Source of the DNA: an uncultured Eubacteriales bacterium
Lineage (GTDB): Bacteria > Bacillota > Clostridia > Oscillospirales > Butyricicoccaceae
Length of the DNA stretch: 14,210 bases
Assembly (NCBI GenBank): GCA_934630445.1
Contig: CAKTWY010000051.1
Span: forward strand, 1 to 14,210
Direction of reading: 5' to 3'
Each line of letters opens with the position of its first letter. Position 1 is the first letter of the stretch. Positions 1 to 6,245 of this stretch are shown one piece after another. The translations under genes and the position numbers were made by a program. The notes beneath the pieces were generated by a model. It saw only the letters and a list, made by a program, of their open reading frames with translations. It was not told the origin of the DNA and ran no database searches.

Positions 1-50
1 CTCTGACCGGCTGAAAAGTTATTTTCATCAGGCATTCATCCAAACATCGC

Positions 51-93
51 TTTTAAAAACGCAGGAGCTGCCGCAATATTCTGCAGCAGCTCC
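51..93 (-). terminator. Rho-independent terminator downstream of the URO-D remnant
   Basis: Read on the minus strand, GGAGCTGC (93 to 86) pairs perfectly with GCAGCTCC (71 to 64) around a 14-nt loop. After a short gap comes a run of five T at 58 to 54. The hairpin starts 9 nt after the TAA of the truncated methyltransferase fragment, which fits that gene's own terminator surviving intact. It would also stop any read-through from the MMPL gene. Positions 1-50 show nothing further. Confidence 0.8.
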
Positions 94-102
94 ACGCGCC
101 TT

Positions 103-459
103 TTATCTGTCGCCGTTGAATTCATGCACCGCGTCGATCATCGCAACGATGTTTTCCGTTGGAACATTGCCCTGAATGACATGGATCGCGTCAAAAACAT
201 ACCCTCCGTCTTTTGAGAAGATATCCAGCCGTTCCAGCACCTGCCGGCGGATTTCATCGGGCGTTCCAAAGGGAAGCACTTTCTGCGTATCGACGCCTCC
301 GCCCCAGAAGGTGATATCTGCACCAAATTCGCGTTTTAAGCGTTCCGGTTCCATTCCCTGTGCGGAGCACTGTACGGGATTGAGCGCATCAAAACCCGCG
401 TCGATGAAGCTGGGAATCAGCGGTGCCACCGCGCCGCATGAATGTTTGATGAACAGCGC
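103..459 (-). pseudogene. C-terminal fragment of a uroporphyrinogen decarboxylase-like (corrinoid methyltransferase-type) protein
   Basis: The translation carries typical C-terminal signatures of the URO-D superfamily methyltransferases: HSCG (encoded near 432-444), a DALNPVQ segment, LKREFG, FWGGGVDTQ, the LPFGTPDEIR stretch, and a closing VPTENI helix region. Family members are usually about 340-400 residues; only about 118 remain, roughly the last third of the barrel. Homology can be followed upstream of the first possible start (GTG at 429) through the codons for A-L-F-I-K-H-S-C-G. It stops at an inverted repeat, and a TGA lies in frame at 474-472. No N-terminal part is present, because the MMPL gene ends at 531. 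It is therefore a truncated remnant, probably non-functional. The family call is secure; the substrate cannot be named. A short separately translated domain starting at the GTG is possible but unlikely. Confidence 0.8.
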
Positions 460-488
460 CTTGCTCCGCTTTCAAACGGAGCAAGGCG
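457..488. repeat. Perfect 12-bp inverted repeat at the URO-D break, possible altered MMPL terminator
   Basis: CGCCTTGCTCCG (457-468) is exactly complementary to CGGAGCAAGGCG (477-488), with an 8-nt loop. It lies 42 nt past the MMPL stop codon. Its shape is that of an intrinsic terminator stem, but neither side carries a T-run: the minus strand continues CTGTTCATC, which already encodes the conserved L-F-I of the methyltransferase. It may be an MMPL terminator that lost its U-tract when the flanking DNA was rearranged, or simply a stabilising 3' hairpin. Confidence 0.75.
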
Positions 489-530
489 AAACACGTATGC
501 CCTGATCTGCAGCTCATTGCGCAGCTGAAC

Positions 531-2630
531 TCAAACGCCAGCACTCTCTTTTTTGCGCAGCTTTGCCGCGCTGCGCCACTGATAGCTTGTGTGCGCAATC
601 AGCGGCTCGCAAACCGTAAGCACCGACGGCATGATAAAAATACTGACCAGCGCCGATATCAGCGCGCCGCGCGAGAGCATCAGGCAGATATTGCTGATAA
701 TCTCAATTTTCGAAACGAGTCCCACGCCCAGCGTGGCGCAGAAGAGCACCAATGAACTGGTGATGATAGACCCATCCGACGCAGCCGCGGCTGTTAGCAT
801 CGCTTCTTCTCTCGAACGTCCTTTCTGTATTTCTTCGCGGAAACGCGTTGTCATCAGGATCGCATAATCCACCGTGGCCCCCAGCTGTACGCAGCCGATG
901 ACCGTTGGCGTAATAAACGGAATGACCGTACCTGCGAAATAAGGGATGCCCTGATTGATGAAAATGGCAAGTTCTATCGTCGCTACCAGAATAATCGGAA
1001 CTGTTACAGATTTGAAGACGATTGCAACGATCAGAAAGATTGCTGCAATGGAGATATAATTGGTCACCTTGAAATCCACACTCGCTGTTTTGATCAAATC
1101 GTCGGTCAGCGCCGCCTCTCCGGTGATATAAGCGTTCGGATCATACGATTTGACGAGCGCGGTCAGCTGTGTCAGCTGTGCAGCCACCTCATCCGAAGCC
1201 GCAGGATAGCGTGAATTGATCATCATCAGCTGCAGGCCATCCTGCTTGCACATATCTTTAAGCTCCTGCGGGATAAAAAACTCCGGGATGGCGGGGCTGA
1301 GCAGATCATCATAGGAAATGAGCGTCTCTATACCGTCCAGCTCCTTGATGCGCGCGCACATTTCTTTCATCCGGCTGCTGCCCAGATTGTCATCCACAAT
1401 GACAAAATGCGTTGACGCCATATTATATTCGTCTTTCAGCTTATTTGTGGCGACAATCGACGGCATATCCTGCGGCAGCGCTTCATCGAGCTTATAATAT
1501 ACCTGTGTATGGTTCTGCGCATACACAGCGGGAATAAACAGAAGAAGGAAAAGCGCTGTGAAAACCCGTTTATGACGGATGACAAAACGGTTGATCCCTT
1601 CAAAATTCGGCATCAGAATGCGATGGCGGTACTTCCCGATCTGCCGGTCAAATGTAAGCAGAATGGCGGGCAGTACCAGAATAACGGTTGCCACGCCGAG
1701 TACAACGCCTTTGGCCATGACAATTCCGATATCCCGCCCCAGGAGCAGCTGCATAAAGCACAACGCAAGGAAGCCCGCGATCGTCGTGAGCGAACTTCCT
1801 GACAGCGAAGTAAAAGCCGTTTCAATCGCGCGCGCCATTGCGTCTCGCGGATCAGAAAAGTTTGGAAGCTCCTCCTCATACCGCTTGTACAGAAAAATGG
1901 AGTAATCCATTGTAACGCCGAGCTGAAGGATCGCCGCAATTGCTTTTGTTATGTATGAGATCTCACCCAAAAAGATATTGGTTCCAAAATTGTATACAAT
2001 CGCGATCCCGATGCTCGCGAGAAAGGCAATCGGCAGCAGCCAGGATTCCATCGTGAACGACATCGCAACGAGTGAAAGCACTACTGCAAGGAGAATATAA
2101 AACGGCAGTTCCTCGTCAACAAGGTCTCTCGTGTCCTTGATCAGCACTGAAAACCCGGCAAGAAAGCATCGCTCATTGCACAGCGAACGCACCTTGGAGA
2201 TCGCCTCCATCGTCTCCTGCGAAGCGCCGGGCATATCATACTGAATGATCATCATCGTCGAATCTTCTGAGAAAAACACATCGCGCAGCTGCGCCGGTAT
2301 CATTTCTGTCGGGATTTGAATTCCAACGAGGTTGGACAGCCAAACGGCATTGCTCACACCGGGTACCTCTTTAATCGAACGAAGAAGATCGTCCGTATAG
2401 CGCGGAGGCATTCCTTCCACAATGAGCATACTCGTCGCCGCATCATGAAAAGGCTCCTCGAGCAGCGCCTCTCCCTTGGAAGAGTCAAGTTCCGGTGGAA
2501 GATAAGTGAGAATGTCGTAATTGATGCGCGTTGCTGCCATGCCGATCAGGCTGGGGATCAGCAGCAGCAGCGCGACGGCCACTACAAGCTTTGGCCTGCG
2601 CGTCAGCAGATGAGCCATTTTTCGAACCAC
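531..2630 (-). CDS. MMPL/RND-superfamily membrane transporter
   Basis: This is a 699-residue permease with the classic RND duplication. One membrane helix (about 14-34) is followed by an extracytoplasmic domain (about 35-175) and five helices (about 176-328). A second helix (about 355-371), a second extracytoplasmic domain (about 375-520) and five more helices follow. The paired helix motifs GVTMDYSIF and GATVDYAIL hold the acidic residues (Asp242 and Asp588 from the chosen start) expected for proton-driven transport. The length suits the Gram-positive YdfJ/MmpL-like class, whose members export lipids, siderophore-like molecules or drugs; the substrate here is unknown. The start is the GTG at 2630, which has AGAAGG 8 nt upstream. 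A GTG at 2639 overlaps that ribosome site, and the ATG at 2618 is too far from it. The gene follows tetR by 91 nt, so TetR probably controls it. The secreted coiled-coil protein across the divergent promoter is its likely partner. Confidence 0.93.
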   Translation of the reverse strand: MVRKMAHLLTRRPKLVVAVALLLLIPSLIGMAATRINYDILTYLPPELDSSKGEALLEEPFHDAATSMLIVEGMPPRYTDDLLRSIKEVPGVSNAVWLSNLVGIQIPTEMIPAQLRDVFFSEDSTMMIIQYDMPGASQETMEAISKVRSLCNERCFLAGFSVLIKDTRDLVDEELPFYILLAVVLSLVAMSFTMESWLLPIAFLASIGIAIVYNFGTNIFLGEISYITKAIAAILQLGVTMDYSIFLYKRYEEELPNFSDPRDAMARAIETAFTSLSGSSLTTIAGFLALCFMQLLLGRDIGIVMAKGVVLGVATVILVLPAILLTFDRQIGKYRHRILMPNFEGINRFVIRHKRVFTALFLLLFIPAVYAQNHTQVYYKLDEALPQDMPSIVATNKLKDEYNMASTHFVIVDDNLGSSRMKEMCARIKELDGIETLISYDDLLSPAIPEFFIPQELKDMCKQDGLQLMMINSRYPAASDEVAAQLTQLTALVKSYDPNAYITGEAALTDDLIKTASVDFKVTNYISIAAIFLIVAIVFKSVTVPIILVATIELAIFINQGIPYFAGTVIPFITPTVIGCVQLGATVDYAILMTTRFREEIQKGRSREEAMLTAAAASDGSIITSSLVLFCATLGVGLVSKIEIISNICLMLSRGALISALVSIFIMPSVLTVCEPLIAHTSYQWRSAAKLRKKESAGV

Positions 2631-2638
2631 AAAAAACA

Positions 2639-2644
2639 CCTTCT
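2639..2644 (-). promoter_or_regulatory. Ribosome binding site that fixes the MMPL GTG start
   Basis: The minus strand reads AGAAGG at 2644 to 2639, then 8 nt, then GTG at 2630. The longer reading frame begins at a GTG (2639-2637) whose first G is part of this site, so that start is excluded. A TATAAT lies directly upstream (2651-2646). It would place a transcription start inside the ribosome site and has no good -35, so it is probably not a promoter. Confidence 0.7.
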
Positions 2645-2674
2645 ATTATAATATATCTATCTGTGGACCAACCC

Positions 2675-2720
2675 ATGCGCCGCTTCGCCTGCACGCCTTT
2701 TGAAAAAGGCGGCGGCGCAT
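2675..2720 (-). repeat. Compound hairpin between tetR and the MMPL gene
   Basis: ATGCGCCGC (2675-2683) pairs with GCGGCGCAT (2712-2720). Inside it, CGCCTTTT (2694-2701) pairs with AAAAGGCG (2704-2711), leaving a 10-nt bulge on one side. The structure starts 1 nt after the tetR TAA. On the minus strand no T-run follows (GGGTTGG comes next), so it is not a standard terminator. It could partly attenuate transcription or protect the 3' end of the tetR message, lowering or separating permease expression. Confidence 0.6.
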
Positions 2721-2721
2721 T

Positions 2722-3303
2722 TTACTTAATCAGCCGCTCTGCAGCGGCCGTGACCATAAAGTCCGCCATCTTGACAACCTCGTGTTTATCCAGCGACATA
2801 TTCGAATCAAACCATTGCTTAATCAGGCCGATGAGACCGTATGTGATAAAGCTTAAAATATAAGCGAGCTTCTCCTCCGCAACATTTGCTGAAAAGCACC
2901 TGTGGATCAGCGACACGCCGTTTTCATAGATCAGTTTCTGCACCTTGCCGATAAAGTTGCTGGAGGCGTTGTTGACAAACAGCGAATAACAAATATCATG
3001 GTTCTCGATGATATAATCAAGCACCGGCTCAAACACTGGCTGGAGAGAACCGGTACCCGCCTCAGAGCTATGTTCATCAATCATACGCTGCACGTCATCC
3101 AGCACATCGCTCTCAAGTTTTTGCAGCAGATCATACGTATCTGCGTAGTGGAGATAAAATGTTCCCCGGTTCAGATCCATCCGGTCCGTAATATCCCTGA
3201 CTGTAATCTCCTGAAAGTCTTTCTCCCTCATCAGCTCGGCAAAACCCTGTTTCAGGAGCCGCTTTGTCCTTCTTATTCGTCTGTCTTCCATCTTTTCGGT
3301 CAT
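2722..3303 (-). CDS. TetR/AcrR-family transcriptional regulator
   Basis: This 193-residue protein has a TetR N-terminal DNA-binding domain. The basic start KMEDRRIRRTKRLLKQGF leads into a helix-turn-helix at about residues 33-52, with the family-typical ITVRDIT and RGTFYLHY. The C-terminal half (about 75-190) is an all-helical ligand/dimerisation domain resembling the TetR_C type of many Firmicutes. The start is the ATG at 3303, which has GGAGG 7 nt upstream; an in-frame ATG at 3321 overlaps and precedes that site. The gene heads the leftward tetR-MMPL unit and shares its control region with the divergent coiled-coil gene. It most likely represses both units and is released by a substrate of the exporter. 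The inducer cannot be predicted. Confidence 0.93.
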   Translation of the reverse strand: MTEKMEDRRIRRTKRLLKQGFAELMREKDFQEITVRDITDRMDLNRGTFYLHYADTYDLLQKLESDVLDDVQRMIDEHSSEAGTGSLQPVFEPVLDYIIENHDICYSLFVNNASSNFIGKVQKLIYENGVSLIHRCFSANVAEEKLAYILSFITYGLIGLIKQWFDSNMSLDKHEVVKMADFMVTAAAERLIK

Positions 3304-3408
3304 ACTGACACCTCCATGCATTAATCAACATTTCAACTTTTTGTGTCTATTATTGATCGATTTAATTGTTTTTAATCATTTATAAACACTTTACATGCGA
3401 TATGAGCA

Positions 3409-3437
3409 TTGATTTTTGTCTTCCTCTGTATTATAAT
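3409..3437 (+). promoter_or_regulatory. Promoter for the secreted coiled-coil gene
   Basis: TTGATT (3409-3414), a 17-bp spacer and a perfect TATAAT (3432-3437) form a sigma-A-type promoter, with a predicted start near 3444 and a leader of about 99 nt to the ATG at 3543. Its -10 box overlaps that of the opposite promoter. Confidence 0.75.
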
Positions 3438-3458
3438 CATCTCGTCCAAATAAGTCAA
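3430..3458 (-). promoter_or_regulatory. Promoter for tetR-MMPL, overlapping the divergent promoter
   Basis: On the minus strand TTGACT (3458 to 3453), a 17-bp spacer and TATAAT (3435 to 3430) give a near-consensus promoter, with a predicted start near 3423 and a leader of about 120 nt to the tetR ATG. The palindrome ATTATAAT (3430-3437) supplies the -10 boxes of both directions, so polymerase can probably occupy only one promoter at a time. Confidence 0.75.
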
Positions 3459-3485
3459 CAAAAATCGTTTATCTAATTTTTGTTG
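3456..3485. promoter_or_regulatory. Inverted repeat, candidate TetR operator
   Basis: CAACAAAAAT (3456-3465) and ATTTTTGTTG (3476-3485) are perfect inverted 10-bp arms around a 10-bp spacer. The left arm overlaps the -35 of the tetR promoter, and the element covers about +13 to +42 of the rightward transcript. Binding there would block both directions. A further half-site, ATTTTTGT, occurs at 3412-3419 on the rightward -35. That TetR binds here is inferred from position and symmetry. Confidence 0.6.
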
Positions 3486-3542
3486 TTTATAAGTTATCCG
3501 TTCATTGAAAGACTCATAATGATTTCAGAGAGGAGCACTATC

Positions 3543-5897
3543 ATGATGCATCACAAACAGCTTTTCAGGCGCGCACTCAGCGCACTGACCGCAGTGGCAA
3601 TTCTATGCTGCTGCGCGCCCGTTTTTGCCGCCGGGAATGAAATCGCCCCCAGCTGTGACGAAGCGTATTATGCCACGCTCGACTATTACGGTGAGATCGA
3701 GCAGAGCAGCGTCGTAAAAAGCTATACGCTCAACGGCGCAAAAAACATAACCGACTTTGGACAGTACGATGAAGTTGTCAACCTCACCAACACCGCACAG
3801 GCTCAATATGAAAACGGTGCACTCACCTTTGCACTTGGAGACGACGCGCCGGAGCATTTCTATTTTGAAGGAAAAACGGCGGAACCGTTTTCCGCGCTTC
3901 CGTGGGAAATCGCTCTTTCTTACCGTTTAAACGGCGTACCGAAACCGGCGGAAGAACTGGCCGGCGCCTCGGGCCTTGTGGAGATCAATATTGACGCCAT
4001 GCCAAACAGCGCATCGACGGAATACTGCCGCAACAATTTTGTGCTTCAGGCAGTGGCGATCTTCAATGCGGACGACATTCTCTCCCTCGAAGCGCCCGGT
4101 GCACAGGTGCAGCTGGTTGGCAACCTGCGCATCGTGCTTTTCATGGTGATGCCCGGCGAAGAGCAGCATTTTACCATGCGCATCGGTTCAGATGATTTTA
4201 CTTTTTCCGGCATGACGTTCCTGATGGTTCCGGCCACGCTATCACAGCTTACCGAAATCAAGGATCTGCGTGAGGCGAAAGAAAAGGCGGAAGATTCATT
4301 CACCGCCCTGAACGACAGTATGGATACAATATTGAATACCCTCGACGGCATGAGCGGAAGCCTGAATACTGCCGCAGATGGTCTGACCAAGCTCAACGAA
4401 GCGCGCTCTGAAATCTCCAGCGGCAAATCAGATGTTTACACAGGCGCCGATGCAGCGCTGTCCGACCTCGGCGCCATTGCAGACGCGCTCGCGCCGCTCG
4501 ACGGTCACCTGACTACAGCAGAACAGGCCGTGACCGACATGACGGACATTTTGACGCAGCTTACGCAGAATGCCTCAGACCTTAAGCCGCTGCTTGCGCA
4601 GACGCGTGACACCGTGGAGAAACTCAAAACCGACAGCGAGCAGGCGCGCGATCTGATCGAGACTATCGAAGATTATGGCAACTCCACTTCTATGCAAATG
4701 GGCGCTCTGCGCGCCGACCTGACGCACCTTGGCGACGATATGAGCTCACTCAAAAAGAGTCTTGCCGCCATGGAGACTGCGCTTGGGAAACTGAAAGGCC
4801 TCTCCCCCATTGCGGAAATGACCTTTCAGGGCATGACGATCTCTGAGATCCGGGAAAAGGTGAGCTATGCCAATACGCTGCACACGCAATATCTCGCCTA
4901 TTTGGAAGCAAATTCGATTCCCGCACAGGCATTGAGCTTCACGGATTTTCTCGTTGCCGGCGGCGCATCCGCGTCCGATGCGGCCAGCCTCACCGCACTT
5001 TGGTCCAAGGCGCAGACGGAAGACTTTCAAAAGCAGCTGGAAGAAGCTGAAACCGCCAACGGCCTGATCGGCACCGTCAACGGTACGATCAACGAGGTAA
5101 ACACACTCATTGCCGCGCTGGCGCAGCCGACTGCCGGACTTCTGGAAGACCTGCGCGGGCTGTGTGATTCGCTTGGCAGCAATGGGCTGAGCGGCGATCT
5201 GAAAAGCTTTCTCAAAATGGCCGACAGTCTCCTTGAAGAGCTGGAAGATAACGAGGGCCTGCTATCCGGCACGCTGAAGCATTTTGATGAAGCCGGCGAT
5301 ACAGTCATAAAAGCAACCGAGAACGCCGACCAGGCACTCGACCTGATCACAAAGCTCGACGACACGCTCAATACCTACGTTCCCGACACACAGCAGGCCC
5401 TCGCCGATGCACGTACGCTCAGTTCCAGCGCGCAGAGCGGGATCCGCAATACGCGTACCTTTTTGCAGACACTGGAAAATCTGATGAAAAAAAGCGGCGT
5501 CACGCTTGATGCGGGAACAAAACAGACGCTTGACGGCCTGGCAGACACCCTGCGCAGATCTGCTTCCGGACTGGATGAGACCGACTCTATCCGCGCGTCA
5601 AAGGATACACTGAAAGCCCTCATTGATGACGAATGGGATGCTTATACGGGAGAGAATAACAATCTGCTCCTGATGGATGCACAGGCGTCGCCGGTCTCCC
5701 TGACCTCAGAGCGGAACGCCTCCCCTGCAAGCCTGCAGGTACTTATGCGCAGTGAAGAAATCAAAAAACCGAAAGTGGAACCAGTTCCGCCCGCGGAAGA
5801 CACCGTCGCACCGCAGGGGAACGTATTCACGCGCATCGGCGATATGTTCCGCGATGTCTGGGCCGCAATTACAAGCTTTTTTCATCACGGCAACTGA
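3543..5897 (+). CDS. Secreted coiled-coil protein, likely partner of the MMPL transporter
   Basis: This 784-residue exported protein starts at the first of two ATGs (3543 and 3546), with AGGAG 7 nt upstream; longer in-frame extensions lack a ribosome site. A signal peptide is clear: basic HHKQLFRR, then a hydrophobic ALTAVAILCCCAPVFA, with cleavage near residue 29-30. There is no good lipobox. Residues about 40-235 form a globular, beta-rich domain containing ITDFGQYDEVVNLTN, FYFEGK, LPWEI, LAGASGLVEINI, EAPGAQVQ and MPGEE. I recall this pattern from uncharacterised Firmicute proteins found next to MMPL permeases. Residues about 235-735 are long helices rich in Leu, Ala, Asp and Glu, interrupted by Gly, as in coiled-coil hairpins. 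A Pro-rich linker and an amphipathic end (about 762-784) close it. No membrane anchor is obvious. It probably acts outside the membrane with the permease, analogous in position to a periplasmic adaptor. The function is inferred. Confidence 0.85.
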   Translation: MMHHKQLFRRALSALTAVAILCCCAPVFAAGNEIAPSCDEAYYATLDYYGEIEQSSVVKSYTLNGAKNITDFGQYDEVVNLTNTAQAQYENGALTFALGDDAPEHFYFEGKTAEPFSALPWEIALSYRLNGVPKPAEELAGASGLVEINIDAMPNSASTEYCRNNFVLQAVAIFNADDILSLEAPGAQVQLVGNLRIVLFMVMPGEEQHFTMRIGSDDFTFSGMTFLMVPATLSQLTEIKDLREAKEKAEDSFTALNDSMDTILNTLDGMSGSLNTAADGLTKLNEARSEISSGKSDVYTGADAALSDLGAIADALAPLDGHLTTAEQAVTDMTDILTQLTQNASDLKPLLAQTRDTVEKLKTDSEQARDLIETIEDYGNSTSMQMGALRADLTHLGDDMSSLKKSLAAMETALGKLKGLSPIAEMTFQGMTISEIREKVSYANTLHTQYLAYLEANSIPAQALSFTDFLVAGGASASDAASLTALWSKAQTEDFQKQLEEAETANGLIGTVNGTINEVNTLIAALAQPTAGLLEDLRGLCDSLGSNGLSGDLKSFLKMADSLLEELEDNEGLLSGTLKHFDEAGDTVIKATENADQALDLITKLDDTLNTYVPDTQQALADARTLSSSAQSGIRNTRTFLQTLENLMKKSGVTLDAGTKQTLDGLADTLRRSASGLDETDSIRASKDTLKALIDDEWDAYTGENNNLLLMDAQASPVSLTSERNASPASLQVLMRSEEIKKPKVEPVPPAEDTVAPQGNVFTRIGDMFRDVWAAITSFFHHGN

Positions 5898-5946
5898 TGC
5901 CGGCAATCCAAGCGCTCCGACTGTAGCGCCGCATATTTAACACAAA

Positions 5947-5980
5947 GCCGGGGCCGTTAAAAAAACGGCCCCGGCTTTTT
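5947..5980 (+). terminator. Strong Rho-independent terminator of the coiled-coil gene
   Basis: GCCGGGGCCGTT (5947-5958) pairs perfectly with AACGGCCCCGGC (5964-5975) around a five-A loop, followed by TTTTT (5976-5980). It lies 49 nt past the TGA at 5897. Only three T follow on the minus strand, so it acts mainly rightward. Confidence 0.95.
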
Positions 5981-6245
5981 ACCGGTCTATGCTTGTTTTG
6001 CCCTTGATTTGATACTGGATTTCGAAAACTCTGCCCAGCGCATCGACTGCATCTGAAAATTGTCTGCTCCGGTCATCTTGTCCGTGCCGACATTATGTTG
6101 TCGGGCACACAGATCACCACATACTTCAGCGAAAACATCGCGGTAAACCTCGCTTGGCAGCATCCGGCCCCCATACCGTTTATATACAAAAGCAGCGGAG
6201 CCTGCACAAAATGCGCAGCTCCGCTGCAACAGAAATACGGATTGC
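5981..6245. other. Convergent intergenic region with a small weak ORF and a bulged inverted repeat
   Basis: Between the two gene ends (5898-6245) are a terminator from each side and about 200 nt not otherwise explained. It holds GTGCCGACA (6084-6092) facing TGTCGGGCAC (6099-6108), which pair with one bulged base around a six-base loop. On the minus strand a 58-codon ORF runs from an ATG at 6163 to a TAG at 5987, preceded by GGGGG 4 nt upstream. Its product has no signal or domain I recognise, and it begins beyond the operon terminator, so I do not call it a gene. No promoter was recognised. Confidence 0.4.
6187..6227 (-). terminator. Terminator of the long leftward gene run
   Basis: On the minus strand GCAGCGGAGC (6227 to 6218) pairs perfectly with GCTCCGCTGC (6201 to 6192) around a 16-nt loop that can pair further. 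TTTTG follows (6191 to 6187). It lies 18 nt past the stop of the U32 gene. The short T-run makes it somewhat weaker than the terminator at 5947. Confidence 0.8.

Noticed and set aside
103..505. Frameshift instead of truncation in the methyltransferase gene
   Set aside because: No frame upstream of about 460 on the minus strand encodes recognisable URO-D sequence, and the MMPL coding region begins 71 nt later, leaving no room for the missing two thirds.
2646..2674. Separate promoter for the MMPL gene (TATAAT at 2651-2646)
   Set aside because: The start site would fall within the ribosome binding site, and the only -35-like sequence (TTGGTC) is at a poor 15-bp spacing. Co-transcription with tetR is more likely.
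3597..3632. Lipoprotein signal in the coiled-coil protein (LCCC cluster)
   Set aside because: The residues before the first Cys are A-I-L, which lack the small residue needed at -1 of a lipobox. A VFA-A type signal peptidase I site follows.
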